Part shown: in pieces, positions 30,001-45,770 of the stretch
Position numbering within the stretch: the stretch's first letter is position 1
Layout of the letters: each line of letters begins with the position of its first letter
DNA from: Heterohyrax brucei
Taxonomy: Eukaryota > Chordata > Mammalia > Hyracoidea > Procaviidae
Direction of reading: 5' to 3'
Assembly (NCBI GenBank): GCA_028571685.1
Contig: CM053162.1
Coordinates: forward strand, 9,118,001 to 9,182,000
Length of the DNA stretch: 64,000 bases
Program-made: the position numbers and the translations under genes
The notes under the pieces: model-generated
Told to the model about the DNA's origin: nothing
Database searches by the model: none
Seen by the model: the letters and a program-made list of their open reading frames with translations, nothing else

Positions 30001-33000
30001 CTTCTGCCAGCAAGTGAAGAGAGAAGCTGCACAGCTTTCTGATGGTTTGAAGACAACAGTCAATACCTGACCATTTAAAGAAGCAGACCACCACGTCTCT
30101 GAAAAGCTCCCAAAACAAAGAATCAAAAAACTTCCCAGATGAAGAAGCCTTGCTGAAATTATTAGAGGTAGAATATAAAAGAATTGTGTATACAGCCCTT
30201 CTAGAAATTAGATAAAAGGGTCAAGAAGTGTTAGGAATCATGCAGGACTCTATCAAGAGGAACAAGTCACAAATAATTGGAGTACCAGAACAGGGAGGGA
30301 TAGCAGAAAATATAGAGAGAATAGTTGAAGAGTTGCTGACAGAAAACCTCCCTGACATCACGAAAGAAGAAAGCCATTCAAATTGCTCATTGAACTCCAC
30401 AAAAGGTAGATCTCAAAAGAAAGACATCAAGACATATCATAATCAAGTTTAATAAAATGAAACATAAGCAGAGGCTCTTAGAGGCAGGTAGGCTTAAATC
30501 AAAACTAACTTACAAAGGAGAGTCCATTAAACTGAACTCTGATTATTCACCCAAAACCATGTTGGCACAAAGGCAATGGAAGGACACATACAAAGCCTTG
30601 AAGGAAAAAAACCTTCCAAGAATTATATACCCTGCAAAATTTTCTCTAAAATGTGATGGTGAAATTAGGACATTTTCAAATAAACAGGAGGTTAGAGACT
30701 TTGCAAAATCCAAACTAAAATTGCAAAAAATACTGAAGGAAGTTCTTTGATTAGAAAATCAATAACACCAGTTATATGCTAGAGGATGCAATGCAAGACA
30801 CAGCATGCAGAGCCTTGGGGAAGTTGCAAAGCTAAATCAAAGCTAAAATATTAAAACTAGGGAAACAAAGATCTCAGCTTGTAAATTATGACATTATATT
30901 ATAAAGAGGGATATAGTAATGTATTAATAGACCTTTCAGACAGAGAGGAAGTTAAGGAGATACAGAGAAGTTAAAGACTAGTGTAAACTTAGAACATTAG
31001 GGGATAATAGTGGAGTAGCTGCAAAGCAAACTAACAATACTATACGCCAAAACAAGAAACACAATACAGAAGTCTCAAGAGATATGAAACCAACACCGTA
31101 AAAGATGAAAAGAAAACCAATAAAGAAAAACTTCTCTGAACAGACTATTTAGTGGGACAAAGAAAATCTCAACAACACAAAAATGAAGACACAAAATGAC
31201 AACACTAAGTTCATATCTATCAACAATTACACTGAATGTAAATGGATTGAATGTCCAAATAAAGAGACAGAGAGTAACATGTTGGATCAAAAAACATGAT
31301 CCATCTGTATACTGCTTATAAGAAACATAGCTTAGACTCCAAAATATGAACAAACTGAAAATCAAAGGATGGAAAAATTTATAACAAGCTAACAACATGC
31401 AAAGAAGAGTAAGAGTGGCTATACCGATTTCAGATTAAACTGATTTTTAAACTAAAATCCACCATCGTGGACAAAGGTTCAATACATAAGGAGGATGTAA
31501 CAGTATTAAATATTTATGCACCCAACTTAAGAGCTTCTAAGTACATCAAACAAACACTGACAACACTGAAAAATGAGATAGATGACTCCATAATAATAGC
31601 AGGAGACTTCAACACTCCACTTTCAGTAATGGACACATAATCCAGAAAAAAAGATCAATAAAGATACAGAAGACCTCATTTGCAACAATCAACCAACTTG
31701 GCCTCATAGATACATAGAGACCTTTCCACACAACAGACAAGTACATCTTCTTTTCCAAAGCACCTGGAACACTTTCCAGAATAGACCATGTACCAGGTCA
31801 CAAGGCAAGTCTCAACAAAACCCAAACCATGGAATTATTGCCAAGTATCTTCTCATAAAAGCTGAAATCAATAGCATTGGCCAATTCTAACCCACGGAAA
31901 CTTTAGAACCCCTTGCTCAAAAATACATGGGTTATAGAAGAAATCAAGGATGCAGTAAAGAAATTCATGGGATCAAATTAGAATGAAAACACATCCTACC
32001 AGAACCTATGGGATACAGCAAAAAGCAGTGCTCAGAGGTCAGTTTTACCTCTATAAATGTACACATCTGGAGTGAAGAAAGGGCCCAAACCAGAGAATTA
32101 ACCCTACAACTGGAACAAGCACAAAGAGAACAACAAAAGATCTCTTCAGGCATCAGAAGAAAACAGATAATAAAAATCAGAGCAGAACTAAATAATTAGA
32201 CAATGGAAAATGATTGAAAAAAATCAACAATACCAGAAGTTGATTTTTTGAAAAGATCAAAAAATTGAAAAGATATTGGCCAAACTCGTAAAAGAAAATC
32301 ACAGGAGGAAACAAATAACCCAAATAAGAAATGAGATGGAAGATGTTACAACAGATCTAACCAAAATTAAAAGTATCAGAATACTATGAAAAGTTGTACT
32401 CTAACAGATCTGAAAACCTAAAGGAAATGGACAATTTTTTAGAACCACATTACCTACTAAATTATCACAAGGAGAAAGAGAACAACTTCAGAAACCCACC
32501 ACAAAAAAGATTGAAAAAGTAATCAAAGAGCTACCAACCAAAAAAAGTCCTGGCCCAGATGGCTTCAGTAGAGCATTCTCCTAAACTTTTAGAGAGGAGT
32601 TAATTTCAATACTATGGAAGCTGTTTCACAACACTGAAAAAGAAAGAACATTCACAGTCATTCTATGAAGCCAGCATAACCCTGATACCAAAATCAGATG
32701 AAGATCCCTCAAAAAGAGAAAATCGCAGATCAGTATAACTCATGAACCTAGACACAAAAATCTTCAGCAAAATCCTAGCCAGTACAATTCAACAATATAT
32801 CAAAAATAATAATAATAATTCACTATGACCAAATAAGAATCATACAAGGGATGCAGAGTTGGTTCAACATCAGAAAAACAATTAATGTGATCAACTACAT
32901 AAATAGCACAAAAGATATTATCACCTAATTTTGTCAGTTGATGCAGAAAAGGCATTTGACAAAGTCCAATACCCATTCGTGTTAAAAACTCTCTGCAAAA

Positions 33001-36000
33001 TAGGAGGAATAGTGTGCTGTCACCGGGCAGGGATAGTAGTGGAAGCTGCATATAGGTGAGCATGTAAATTTATATGGGAATGTACATTTTAATTCAGTCA
33101 TAATAAAAAATAAAATAAAATAAAACTCTCAGCAAAATAGGAATAGAAGGGAAATTCCTCAGTGTGATAAAGAGCATCTTTGCAAAGCCAATTGCATACA
33201 TCATCCCAAATGGAGAGATACTGAAAGAATTCCCCCTGAGAACAGGAACCAGATAAGAATGCCCACTGTCACAACTTCTATTCAACGTTGTGCTGAAGGT
33301 TCTAGACAGATCAGTCAGCCAAGATAACAAAATAAAGGGCATCTGCATCAGTAAAGGAGTAAAAGAGTCCCTATTTGCAGATGATACGATCTTATACACA
33401 GAAACCCTAAAGAATTCTTAAACTACTGGAACTAATAGGCAAGCATAAATAAATCAGTAGGATTCCTTTACACCAACAAAGAGATCATCAAAGAGGAAAT
33501 CACCAAATCAATACCGTTTATAATAGCCCTCAAGAAGATGAAATACCTAGGAATAAATCTAACAGAGATGAAAGAGACCTATACAGAGAAAATTACAAGA
33601 CCCTACTGCAAGAAACCAAAAGAGACTTACAGAAGTGGATAGGAAATAGTGCAAATGTCTATTTTACCCAAAGCAATCTACATATACAATGCAATGCCAG
33701 TAAAAATTCCAGTATCATTTTTTTTAATGAGGTAGAGAAACAAATCAACTCTGTTTGGAAAGTGAAGAAACCCTGAATAAGTAAAGCGCTACTGAACAGG
33801 GAAACACAGCAGCAGGCCTTACACTACCCAACCTTAAAACCTTAAAAAAGAAAGAACATTCCCATGGTAGTCAAAACAGCCTGTTGCTGTTACAAAACAG
33901 TCACTAGACCAATGGAACAGGAGAATCTAGAAATAACTAGAGAGAATCTCGAAATAACACCATACACCTATGCACAATTGATATTTGACAGAGGTCCACA
34001 GGACATGAACTGGGGTAAAACAATGACTTTAATAAATGGTGTTGGCAAAATTGGATATCTATCTGCAAAAAATTGAAACAAGACCTGTTTTCACACCTTG
34101 CACAAAAACTAACCCAAAAGTGGATCAAAGACCTAAGTATCAAACCTAAAATGATAAAGATTATGGAAGAAAAAATAGGGACAACACTGTAAGTTCTAAC
34201 ACACAGCTTAAACAGACAACGAAATGTTACTAATAATGCACAAACAGCAGACAAGAAAATAAATAAATAAGAGCTACTAAAAATCAAACACTTATGCTCA
34301 TTCAAAGACTTTATCAAGAGAGTAAAATGACTGCCTACAGAATGGGAAAAAATATTTGGCAGCTACATATTGGGTAGACATCTAATTTCCATAATCTACA
34401 AGGTGTTGCAAAATATCAACAAGAAAAAAACAAATAAGCAACGGTCAAAGGAGATAGACAGACACTTCAAAGAAGACAAGCAGGCAGCCAGAAGACACAT
34501 GAAGGAATGTTCACAGTTGTTAGCCACTAGAGAAATCTAAACCATAACTACAATGAGATACCATCTCACTCCAATGAGGTTGGCAATAATCCAAAAAAAA
34601 CACAAAACAGTAAATGTTGGAGAGGCTGTGGAGAGATTGAAACTCTTTTACACTGACGGTAGGATTGTAAAATGGTATGACCTCTTTGGAAAGCAATTTG
34701 GCATTTCCTTAAAAGCTAGAAATAGAAATACTGTACTATCCAGTGATCTCACTGCTTGGAGTAGATTTTACAGAAATAAGGGCTGCCACACAAACAGATA
34801 CAAGCACACAAATGTTTACTGCAGCACTGTCCACAATAGCAAAAAGATGGAATCAACCTAGATTCAACAGAGGAATGGATGAACAAACTGTGCCCATCAA
34901 TAGACAAATGGATAAACTATGGTATATATACACAATGGAACACTATGCAATGATAAAGAACAATAAACATCTCATAACCTGGAACAAACTGTAAGACATC
35001 ATGCTGAGTGAAATCAGACAACTGCTAAAGGGCAAATGTTGTATAAGATCACTATTATAAGGATTTAAATAGGGACTTATGCACAGAAGAAAAGACACTT
35101 GGATGGCTACGAGGGTGGGGAAGGAGGGACAGGGTTATTCACAGACTAGATAGTTGATAGGAATTCATTTAGGTGAAGGATGTGACAGCACACAACAATA
35201 GCCAGGTCAGCATAACTGGACTACACCGTAAGTTAAAAGGTTTTCTAAATTCAATTCAACATTTCAAAGGACGGAGTAGCAGGGGCAGATATCTGGGGAC
35301 TGTGTTCTCAAGAGACATCAAGGTCAATTGGCATAGCTTGTCTTTTGTTAAGCAAGTCTTCTGCACCCTACACTGGTGAGTGGCATCTGGGGGCTTCAAA
35401 GCCAACAAGCTGCCAAGTGAGGAACAGCAATTGACCCCAATCCACCTGGAATAGATGACAACTGAGAATATCAAAGACATGTGAAACAATGAGCCCAGGA
35501 GACAGAAGGACCCATATGACTGGGAGACTACATCAGCGTGAGACCAGAAGAACCAGATGGTGCCTGGTCACCACCCAAGATAGCTCTGACAGAGAACACA
35601 ATGTAGAGTCCCTGATGTAGCACAAGAAAAAGAAATGTGCAGAACATGAATTCTATTAAAAGATCCAAACTGATGATCTGACAGCCTGGAGGGTCCCCTG
35701 AGAGCATGGCCCCTAGACTTGCTGTTAGCTCAGACCTCAAACCAGTGCTGAAGCCACTACATCAGACAAAGAATGGATTACACATGGGCACATAGAGTGA
35801 TACATGTGGTGTGTGTACTTTAGGGTTATATCTATCGATCTATCTGTGTATGGGGGGGGGGAGCTTTCCTACTGGTTTCTTTCTAGGGGAGAGGAGGGAA
35901 CATGTAATAGTTGAGTGTGTACTGGAAGTAAAGAGTGAAAAACAAGAATATGCTGTCACAGGGTGAGGAGGGCTGATAGAGTTGCAGAGAGGAGGGTATG

Positions 36001-39000
36001 CAGAATGGACTTGAATTGCAAACTTTCACTTAGTCACAACAAAAACCATTTTTTTAAAAAGAGCCCTGATCATCCTTCCAAAGCAGTTCTTCACTTAACA
36101 ATTAGCAAATCATTTTATGGGTGGATTTCGGGGCACAAGGCTTCTGCATCCTTCCTATGACATCATTGAAAACTTTAGTTCATCACAGCAAACAAAGCAA
36201 AAAGAAACAGAACTCTGCTTATAACTGAGGTAGCTGCTCTTGTGTGAAAATCAGAGGAAGAAGCAGGGTGATTTGGAAAGCTTTTAAAGACTTCCTTTCG
36301 CATTGGAATAAAGTATCAGACAAAATATTCACATGCTTTTTTCACATGCATAGATCTAGCCCAGGGTTGCCATGGTGACACTGTGTATGTTTGCAAGGCT
36401 GGAAGGAACCAGAGGTGGAAATAAAGCTAGAATGGGCCAGAGCTGGGAGTCCAACTGGAATTTTCCTCTGCTTCTCTGAAGGTGATTATTTAACAGAGAG
36501 CTCACATGTTCTTTTGAGGTTCACCATAGAAATTCCTATTACTAACAGCTCAAGAAGAAAGTATAAACCACAACAGTTACTCTCAAGAATGTTCTTGATA
36601 CCTACTGTCCCCAAGCAGAGTTCAGTGGGTAGGGTTTTTGTCATAAGAACTCCACAGAATGGGTGGGGCCAAAATGACAGAGTAGCCAAATGCTTCCTGT
36701 TATCCCTCTTACAACAAAGAACCAAAAAACATAAGTGAATCAATCAATTACCCCTGAGCATCAAGGCAAAGTTGAAGAACTGGACTGAGTAGCAGGGGGA
36801 GGGAAATATGATCTAGAAGTAGCGAGCAGTTACCAGATCTGACCTCTGACAATTAGTACTCCACAGGCCATATCAACTGGCATGCATGGTGAGGCAAGCA
36901 GTGGCCCTCAGGACATGTTTTCCACATCAAGAGAGACCAAGCAGTGGAGAGTCTACTAAATCTCTAGAAACTGAAAAACAGCACACAATTGGCAGCAGAT
37001 ATGTACATATGTCTAACCTACCACATGGATCAAAAACACTGCATTTGAGAAGACCCTGTGTCCAATTTACCTGCCCCCTATCCACTCTGCATCATATCCT
37101 GCGCTGGCTTCAGTCATTTTTGCATCTCCTGGGCAGGAAATAGGACCCATCACTTTCCTTGAACCATTCTACTGGCCTTAGAGAGGGAACAAATTAACAA
37201 ACAGGGAAAGATAACCTGCCAGCTCTCCTAATCCAGGAACTCAGGTCAGGCACAGATCCTTTGCCTAAATACGTGAATAATGGGTGTTGGGTACTTTGAA
37301 TGACTTTCATGCCTGCATAGGCTTGTAGGGGCCCATTTCAACCATGTAGACCCTCATCAGCACAGTATGATGGAGAACATACCTGAAGCCTAACTTTGCC
37401 TGTATCAACTATGTTGGGGAGTGGCAGGTTCATGACATATGATAGTGTTCTGCCTATTAAGTAGGATCCTCATCTACCCACATCAGGGATGTGAGGACTG
37501 GTGGCTCCGCACAACTCATAAAGCCACCCAAGAAAGGGGTCTAAGAAGAAGTACCTCTCAATCCTTCCAGCCAACTGCACTGGGTGCCCATTGTCCAGCT
37601 GCAAAATCCATCCACCTACAAACTCTAGGAAACAAGGGCATGCTTTTTTCACAGGTACTGAAGAGGAGCCATGAGTCTCCTGACTACAGGCAGATATCTG
37701 TGCCTACTCCAATCACCACTGCCTATCTAGAACTGTAGGTAGGAGCCTGCACCAACACACTGGGTGACTGATTACCTGGACATCTAAGCTAAATCCATAC
37801 AATAAATTGACTCCCAGGCTCATATATCTAGTAACAGGACTAAATCACCTTGCAACAGGATGTTAAAATTCAAAGTTTCCATTTGTCAAACTATCTCACA
37901 GAAGCAGCCTATTTGGGCGTATCAACACCAAATAAAGCAGGAAGCTAGGACACAATAAGCAAATGGAAAATATATAAATGTGGTAACTTACTGATGGCTC
38001 AGAGACAACAATCAATATTGAATCACATAAAAAGGCAAACTATGATGGCTTTGGCAAGCTCCTAAACAAAGATTCAAGAAATTTACCACAGAAAGAGAAC
38101 TGGAAAACATGTGGAAAACATGTCCTGCTTGGAATTAATGAATGTAGAATACAAAAGATTAATATACAGAACACTTTAAGAGATGACGAAGTGGATCAGG
38201 CAAAATGTCAAAGAATACACAGACAAAACAATAGAGGAACTTCAGAAGACTATAGAAAAGCATAATGACAAATTTAACAGGCTATAAGAATCCATCCAAA
38301 CAGAACTTGAGAAGGCTTATTATAAATTTCAAAATTTAGACATCTCAGTAGAAAGTCATAGAAGAATTGAGGAAAGTCAGAATTAGCGAGATTGAAGATA
38401 AAGCATTTGAAACCAAGTAATTTAGGGAAAAATCAGATCTAAAAAAAAATTTAAAAATGAAGAAGCCCTAAGACATATGTAGAACTCTATCAAGAGGAAT
38501 AAACTGTGAGTGGTGGAACTGACAGAATAGGAGTTGAAAACAGACAATTTGTTGCAGAAAACTTCACTGATATCACAAAAGATGAGAAGATATCTGTCCA
38601 AGATGCTCACTGAACTCTGTGCAAGGTAGACCCCACAGGAAAGTCACCAAGATGTATTATAATCAAACTTGCCAAAAAACAAAGATTAACAGAGAATTCC
38701 AAGAGCAGCTAGGGATAAATGAAGTCATCTACAAAGAAGAGTAAAAAAAAAAAAACTAAGTTTAGATTATAACAGAAACTGTGCAAATAAAAAATCAATG
38801 GGCTAGCTATATAAATCCTTGAAGGAAAACACTTGCATCGAAGTATTATATATCCAACAAAACTATCTCTCAATATAATGGCAAAATTGAAACGCTTCCA
38901 GATAAACAGAAGTTTATGGAATTTGCAAAAGCCAACCCATAGTTATGAGAAATACTAAAAGACATCCTCTGGTTAGAAAATCAATAACATCAGGTAAAAT

Positions 39001-42000
39001 CTCAAGACTAGAACACAGGACAAAGTAACCAGATATTAACCCAGGTAAGGAAATCACAAAAATAAATCAAGCTAAATTACTGAAAATAGGAAACAGAGAC
39101 TTCAGTGTAACAATGTAAAGGACAACAATATTAAATCACAAACTAAAACCAAACCAACTGCACTGAGTTGATTCTGACTCATAATGACCCTATAGGACAA
39201 ACTAGAAATGCCCTGTAGAGCTTCCAAGGAATACCTGGTTGATTTGAACTGCCAACCTTTAGGTTAGCAGCCATAGCACTTAACCGTTACGCCACCAGGG
39301 TTTCCATAACATCATCATGATAAGATTTATGTATGACACACATGGAAATCACATTAGATGACCAAATGAAAGACACTCACATAACACTGGGAATCATGAC
39401 CCAGCCAAGTTGACAGATATTTTGAGGGGGACAGAACTGAATCAAAGACAACCCAAGAAGATATGATACTTAGGAGTAAATCTGACCAGAAACTTAAAAG
39501 AAATATTTTCCTAGGTTTACAGCACTGCCTCCCTCTCCCCCTGCCTGGTGCCAAAAAAAAATGCACTGAAATACATTTTACAGGATTGTTGTCAATACTA
39601 AAATACCACCAGAGTAATTTCTTGGCTTGCTATACTGCTTTATTGCTGCTTAATCCTCTATCTATCCAAGAAATCAAGTTACTAAGTCATTTAATGAATA
39701 TTTATAATCAAGAGCAGTTCTTAAGTAGAGAGATTTTTGGCCGTTGGGAACAGCTGGCCATGTCTGGTTGTTGCTACTGGAAAGGGTAGGCTACTGGCAT
39801 CTAGGGGACAGTAGGAATGCAAAGAAACATCTAAAATTGTACAGAACAGTTTCCCCTTCCCCCTGAATCACCCAACCCCAAATGCCAATGGTGGCATTAA
39901 TAGAGGGGGAGACACAAACATATGGCAATACAGAATGACACTCATACCCAAGTCCTAGGGTATAAGATCTATAAGATGGAATAGCACATGAACTGAGATA
40001 TGAAGAATTAGAAATAAACTAAGAAAGAGGATCTCAAGCTGAAGAAAACTACTTAGAAGAAAGCCGAGATGAAAGTATAAAGAACCACAGATAGACAAAG
40101 TATAAAGACTCAAAAATATTTTAACCAACCTTCCCTTAAATGAGCTCATATATAAAGCAGTTGGCTGGTATCCACAGCACTCTGAGCATGGTAGTTGGTG
40201 AGCCCGTGAACTTATACTTCCACCAAAAAAAAACCTGTGCTGTCAAGTTGGTTCCAACTCATAGTGACCCTATATAGTCCCACCAGACACGTTAAATGTG
40301 TGTATCAAAGACTATCTATGTTTGTTCTCTAATCTATTTATGTCAGATTTGTGTTATTTTTGTTATACAATTTAATTAAATATTAAATAGACATAAGAAA
40401 TATGATTGGAACAAGAAATTTGTTGTATCTACTCTAGGTAGAGTATTTTGAAAAGATTTAAAGCAGACTAGCACTAAACTGGAAATGATACCAACTTAGA
40501 TACAGGCAAAACAACTGTAACAATTACAGTGAAGGGAAAAAAGCCTTTCAAGTACAGAAAAATTATGCATTCACATCGTTTCACACATGTCCTAAGTTCT
40601 CAAAGCACAGACAGCAACTGGGAACCATAAACAATTCATTATTGGTGTGGTTCATGTGAGCAAGATAACCCAAAATGCCAATCAGCTTACTCATGTTTCA
40701 GTCTTGACTCTGTTTCAAAATATTGCTAATTAAATGTGTATTTATGGATTTTGAGTTAAAATGTTCATTACATGTGTATATCAGTTTTTACGATTCTTTT
40801 TTTAAATCAATTCTTTTAATTAATCTTATCGGGTTAAATGGTTTCTCCTATATGTTAGCACTGCTAGAGCACAGAATATGCAAGCCAAGCCAAGTACCAC
40901 TGAGTCGAACATGCAAAGGATTTATCAATAAATGAGGAATGAGAAGTGAAGTGGGGTCAAACCGTGAGGAATCTTTTGAGCCATGATGTGGCAGCATCTT
41001 TGAAAGTAATAGCCAAGCCAAGTGGAAAGTAATAGGAGCCATTAAAGTGTTTTAAACAAAGGAATGACATGACTACGTATTTGAAAAGACAATATCCTTG
41101 CTCAAACGTGCAACATGAGTCACGGGGAAGTAAGACTACAGGCTAAAATCTCAGTTAAGAGAAGTGATTTGAGTTTCCTGTGATTGTTGAATAAAAGAGT
41201 AGCATTGGAGAACGGATTTAAGGGAAATTTACAGATTAGAATTAGTGACACTTGGTCACTGATTAGACATCTCATATAAGAGAAAGAGACTAAAAGTTCC
41301 ACCGGGCAGGACATGTTCTTTTCTTGTGACTGACTGATAACTTGTGTAAAGTGAGTGAGTTAGAGTCTCAGCTGTTTCCATTTCTGAGGAGGACTCTGAC
41401 TATTTCTTCTAAGACTGGTTTGCTTTACTCCTGGTTGCTCTTGGTTTTAGCTGCCGTCTAACAGCTTCCTACTTTTGGCAATCTCGTGTGTGCCAGAGTA
41501 GAAATGTGATCCATAGTTTTCAAGACTGTGACTTTTCGGAGGCAGATTGCTAAGTCTCTGAAGCACTGCTCAATTGATTCAAACTACCTTTGGACTGGTA
41601 GTTGAGTGGTTAATCATTTGTGTCACCCAAAGACTCCACATGAGGTGACTGAAAAGCTTGCATCAGGCTCGTCAGTTATGGGAATGTACTCACCTTTTGG
41701 TTGAGTAATGGGTTCATAATTGTTCATCGTATTGCTGCATTTTATAACAACATCTTACTGCTATCAGGTTGATTGTGACTCACAGTGATCCTATAGGACA
41801 GAGTAGAATGCCCCATAGAGCTTACAAGTAGTGCCTGGTAGATTTGAACTGCTGACTTTTTGATCAGCAGCTGTAGCACTTAACTACTATGCCACTAAGG
41901 TATAGATAGCATATTCAAATTAGTAAAGAGAAATGAAAAATTTGTTCTTAAATTTGTAAATTTTTTTATGTCCTGATCAAGGCTTTGTCATGGATTCTTA

Positions 42001-45000
42001 CACAGCATTGATTTATTCTCTTGTTAGAATTCCTTTTCTCAATTGTGTTTTAATATTTTAATATTCTTCACTGTAAGTGCAATTTTGTGGTGCTCCTCTA
42101 AAAAGCATAAAGGACTGTGAGGTATGCATTTTGGGATGATAAAATTATCCATGGTATCATGTTTCTAGCCAAATGTTCCCTTCACCTTGACTCATTTGAT
42201 TACTTTCCTTCCTTTATATTATTTCTTTATATATATGAATAACTCATGTCACATTCTTGGTGAAATTAGATAGGGTATAAATAACAAAAGCTAATATAAG
42301 ATGCATTCTATCCCATAGATGTGAAAATTAATAACAATAAAGTCAAATTCAGTCACATTTTGCTCCTGTTTATGACAAAGAATTTTAAAAAATGGAAAGT
42401 TCTTTTTCTCTGGCTTTCAGAATTTTGGTAAAAATCAACATGCCTCTGGTAATCTGGAATAGCCAGAACCATCCAGACAAAGGACTGGTAGCACTAGAAA
42501 TCTTCCTTCTCTGACAGCATCTTGAGTAAAATCAGATACAGTTCCTAGAATGCTTCCAAGGGCCTTGGCCATGAACTGCCCAGAGCCCCTGACCAAACTT
42601 CTCCATCAGTCTCCTACTCACACCTGGTATGGTCAATCAGCCTTCAAGGCCAGTGAAGTAACATACCCTCTATGACTGACATATTCACCCATTGCCCAAT
42701 CATGCTCAGGAAGGTAGAGAGTTTCCAGGCTGTCCAGTTTTCAGTTATGTCAGTTCCACAGCAGGATAGATCACTTCCTCCAAAGATACTGCACCCATGA
42801 AGCTATAACCTAATTGCTAGGGAAACTGTTGGGTTTTGCCTGCAATGTTCTCCATTTGTCGGCCACAGAATAGATTTTCTCCATCCTAGAGATTGTTCAG
42901 GTAATTGGTTTCTGACACCACATTAAGGTGATTGAAAAGTTAAAGAAGTTCAGACAGGCTCATAAGCCATGTCCTGCTTCAGCAAGTCTGGCTCCCCGGC
43001 CGGTCTAAGGGGGCTCCAAAAAGTAAGCCCATGGCTGGGACAACAGAGTTGGCTTCAAGCATCCATAGGAGAACCTGGAGAAGTTTCCATTAGTCGTCAA
43101 TCACTTCAAATATTCCCTTTGATCCATAAATGGCTATGACCTATACGTTTCCTTAAAACTTTGGCCACTGCCTCTCATAAGATGCCTGCCATCAGCTTGG
43201 CTTATCAAAATTATATTAGATAAGAGGAAGATGGAAAACAAAGATGAAGAATACAGAGAAGGATGATAAGAAGAGAAGGGAAGAAGACAAAGAGAAGAGG
43301 AGACAAAGAAGGTGCGATGGCTAGGATGGTGTCTTGTCTGACCAAGATTCTTAGTATTTTGGCAGTTGTATAATGTTGTTATCATCCCCATGATGGAATC
43401 TGCTGGGTGATACTGGAGGGGTAGGGCCTCTGGTGACTCACTGAACTCTCAGCATTCACCCCTCCACCTTCGACCACCTACTTCCTTCCCGCTTACTTTG
43501 CCAAAGAATTTGGTTTTTTCTGAATCCAGTAGCTGCCTCTCTCTCATGTCTTCTGACCTCCAGTTCTTGGGACTTGAGCTAGCAGCTTACTTGTCAGTTT
43601 GGGGGTTCATTGATCTTCACAGCCTGCAACTCAGAGTCACATTCCCTCACCTTCCAACCTTGGGTGTTCCAGCCCCTGCAGTTACATGAATCAGGAGAAA
43701 ACTTGAAGTCTTGCCTGCTATCTTGGAATTCATCAACCTTCACAACCTATAAGCAGGAACCCTACTTTCTGACCTGCTGATCTTTGGTTCACTAGCTTCC
43801 TTGGCTGCATGGGGCCTTTATCCTGATTCAGCACTTGGAATGCTTCATCCTCTACAATTGTGTGAGCAGCTTCCTTGATATAAATCTATATACATATATG
43901 TGTATATTTATACATCTTACTGGTTTTGCTTCTCTAGAGAACCTAGCCTAAGACAGAGGGGCTGTTCATTCTCATATGAGGAGTGTAACTGTGTAATAAG
44001 TTTGCTGTGAAGGAATGGGGCTATTTTCCAACCCTCTTGGCTCCCTGTACAAGCCTCAGTACTCTTTGTAATGAAGAAAAAGAGGAGAGATTTTCTTTCA
44101 GACTTCTTTAAATTTCAATATAGTCATCATTCTTTACAACCACTTCTTTCTGATAAGGTCCTAGTTCTCAAACCAGTTCTGTACAGTATGAACTTTTATG
44201 AAACTCATGCTCTGTGAAAACTATAAATTTGTTTCTAGAAAGCTGATTAGTAGACTATGGCCTCCTAATTGTATTCTTTCATTATTAACACATAAGGTAG
44301 CCATTTGATCCATGCACACTTTAACTGTCTTCCAGCACTTACTGAATGACAGGTAATATACCTCTATTGAGGGCTTGTGGACTAACTGGCTGATATCCAT
44401 AGTGGATTACATAAAATTGTTGTTTTGTTGTTTTGAAAGGTACCCAAACATCAACTACATCGTGCCCTCTGGATCAAATCTAAAATCTGCCTGTATGAAA
44501 GCTATAAGGTTGAGTTTTTGAGTCTTGGCATGTATGTCTGATGGCCTACATGTTTCTAATGAGGTATTAGTCTGCAGAGAAAGAATGCTGGATACCTAGC
44601 AACATCCAAACCAACTATAAACCACTTGTCATCAATAAAGTGACTCATAGTGACCCTGTGTGTGTCAGAATAGAACTGTGCTCCTTGGGATTTTCAATGG
44701 AAGATATTTTGGGGAGTAGATCACCAGGCCTTTCCTGAGGCATCTCCAAGCAGACTCAAACTAGTAATCTTTCAGTTAGTGGCTGAGTATGTTAATCATT
44801 TGTGCCACCCAGGGACTCCAAACCAAGTGTAACACTTGGTCTTCTGGGAGTTTAGAACCCTTAGAAATGACCACGAGACTCTGTTTCCCACATGAGAAAT
44901 GGAGCAAATCAGGTCTTTAGGGAGTTGTGCAGCTTATTCCACCCAGGAGAATGAGTCCAAGGTGAAGAGGAAAACACATTCCTACAGGGTCACTCTTAAT

Positions 45001-45734
45001 GGTGCACTGCCTAACTAAGTCACTTCTCTGTCTCCCGACATACATCCCTGGCTCTGTCTCTCTGCAAAGAGTTGCAACTCTTACACCTATTGGCTAAGCT
45101 AGTTCTTACAGCCTCTTTCTGTTAAAGCAGCACTAGATAACTAAAATAAGCCCCAAAGTGAAAACAACACAGATTCCCTTGAATGAGAGAATCATTAAAT
45201 AAACCATAATACATCTATATCATAGGATATTACTTTTCAGTAAATAGGAATGAACAATTGAACTACAGACATATGCAACAACTTGGATGGATCTCAAGTG
45301 AACTATGATGAGTGAAAAAGACCAATTCCCAAAAGATTACATACTGTATGATTCACTTTATATAACATTTTCAAAGTAAAATTATAGAGACAGAGAAAAA
45401 GTTAGTAGTTAGCACATGCTAGAGATGGGGATTATGAGAAGTAGAGAGTGACAGATTGTTGTCATCAAAAGAGAAAATGAAGAATTCTTGTGGCGATGAA
45501 ACTGGTCTGAATCTTAACTATGCTGGTGACTATAAAGACCTAACCAAACCAACCATCACGTAGACACCAACTCACAGTGACCCTATAGGACAGAGTAGAA
45601 CTGCCCCATAGAGTTTCCAAGGAGTACTGGCAGATTTGAGCTGCCAGCTTATTGGTTAGCAGCCATAGCACTTAATCACTTCACAACCAGGGTTTCTACA
45701 AAGACCTAAATGTGATAAAATTGCAAAGAACTAA

Positions 45735-45770
<36 letters not shown>
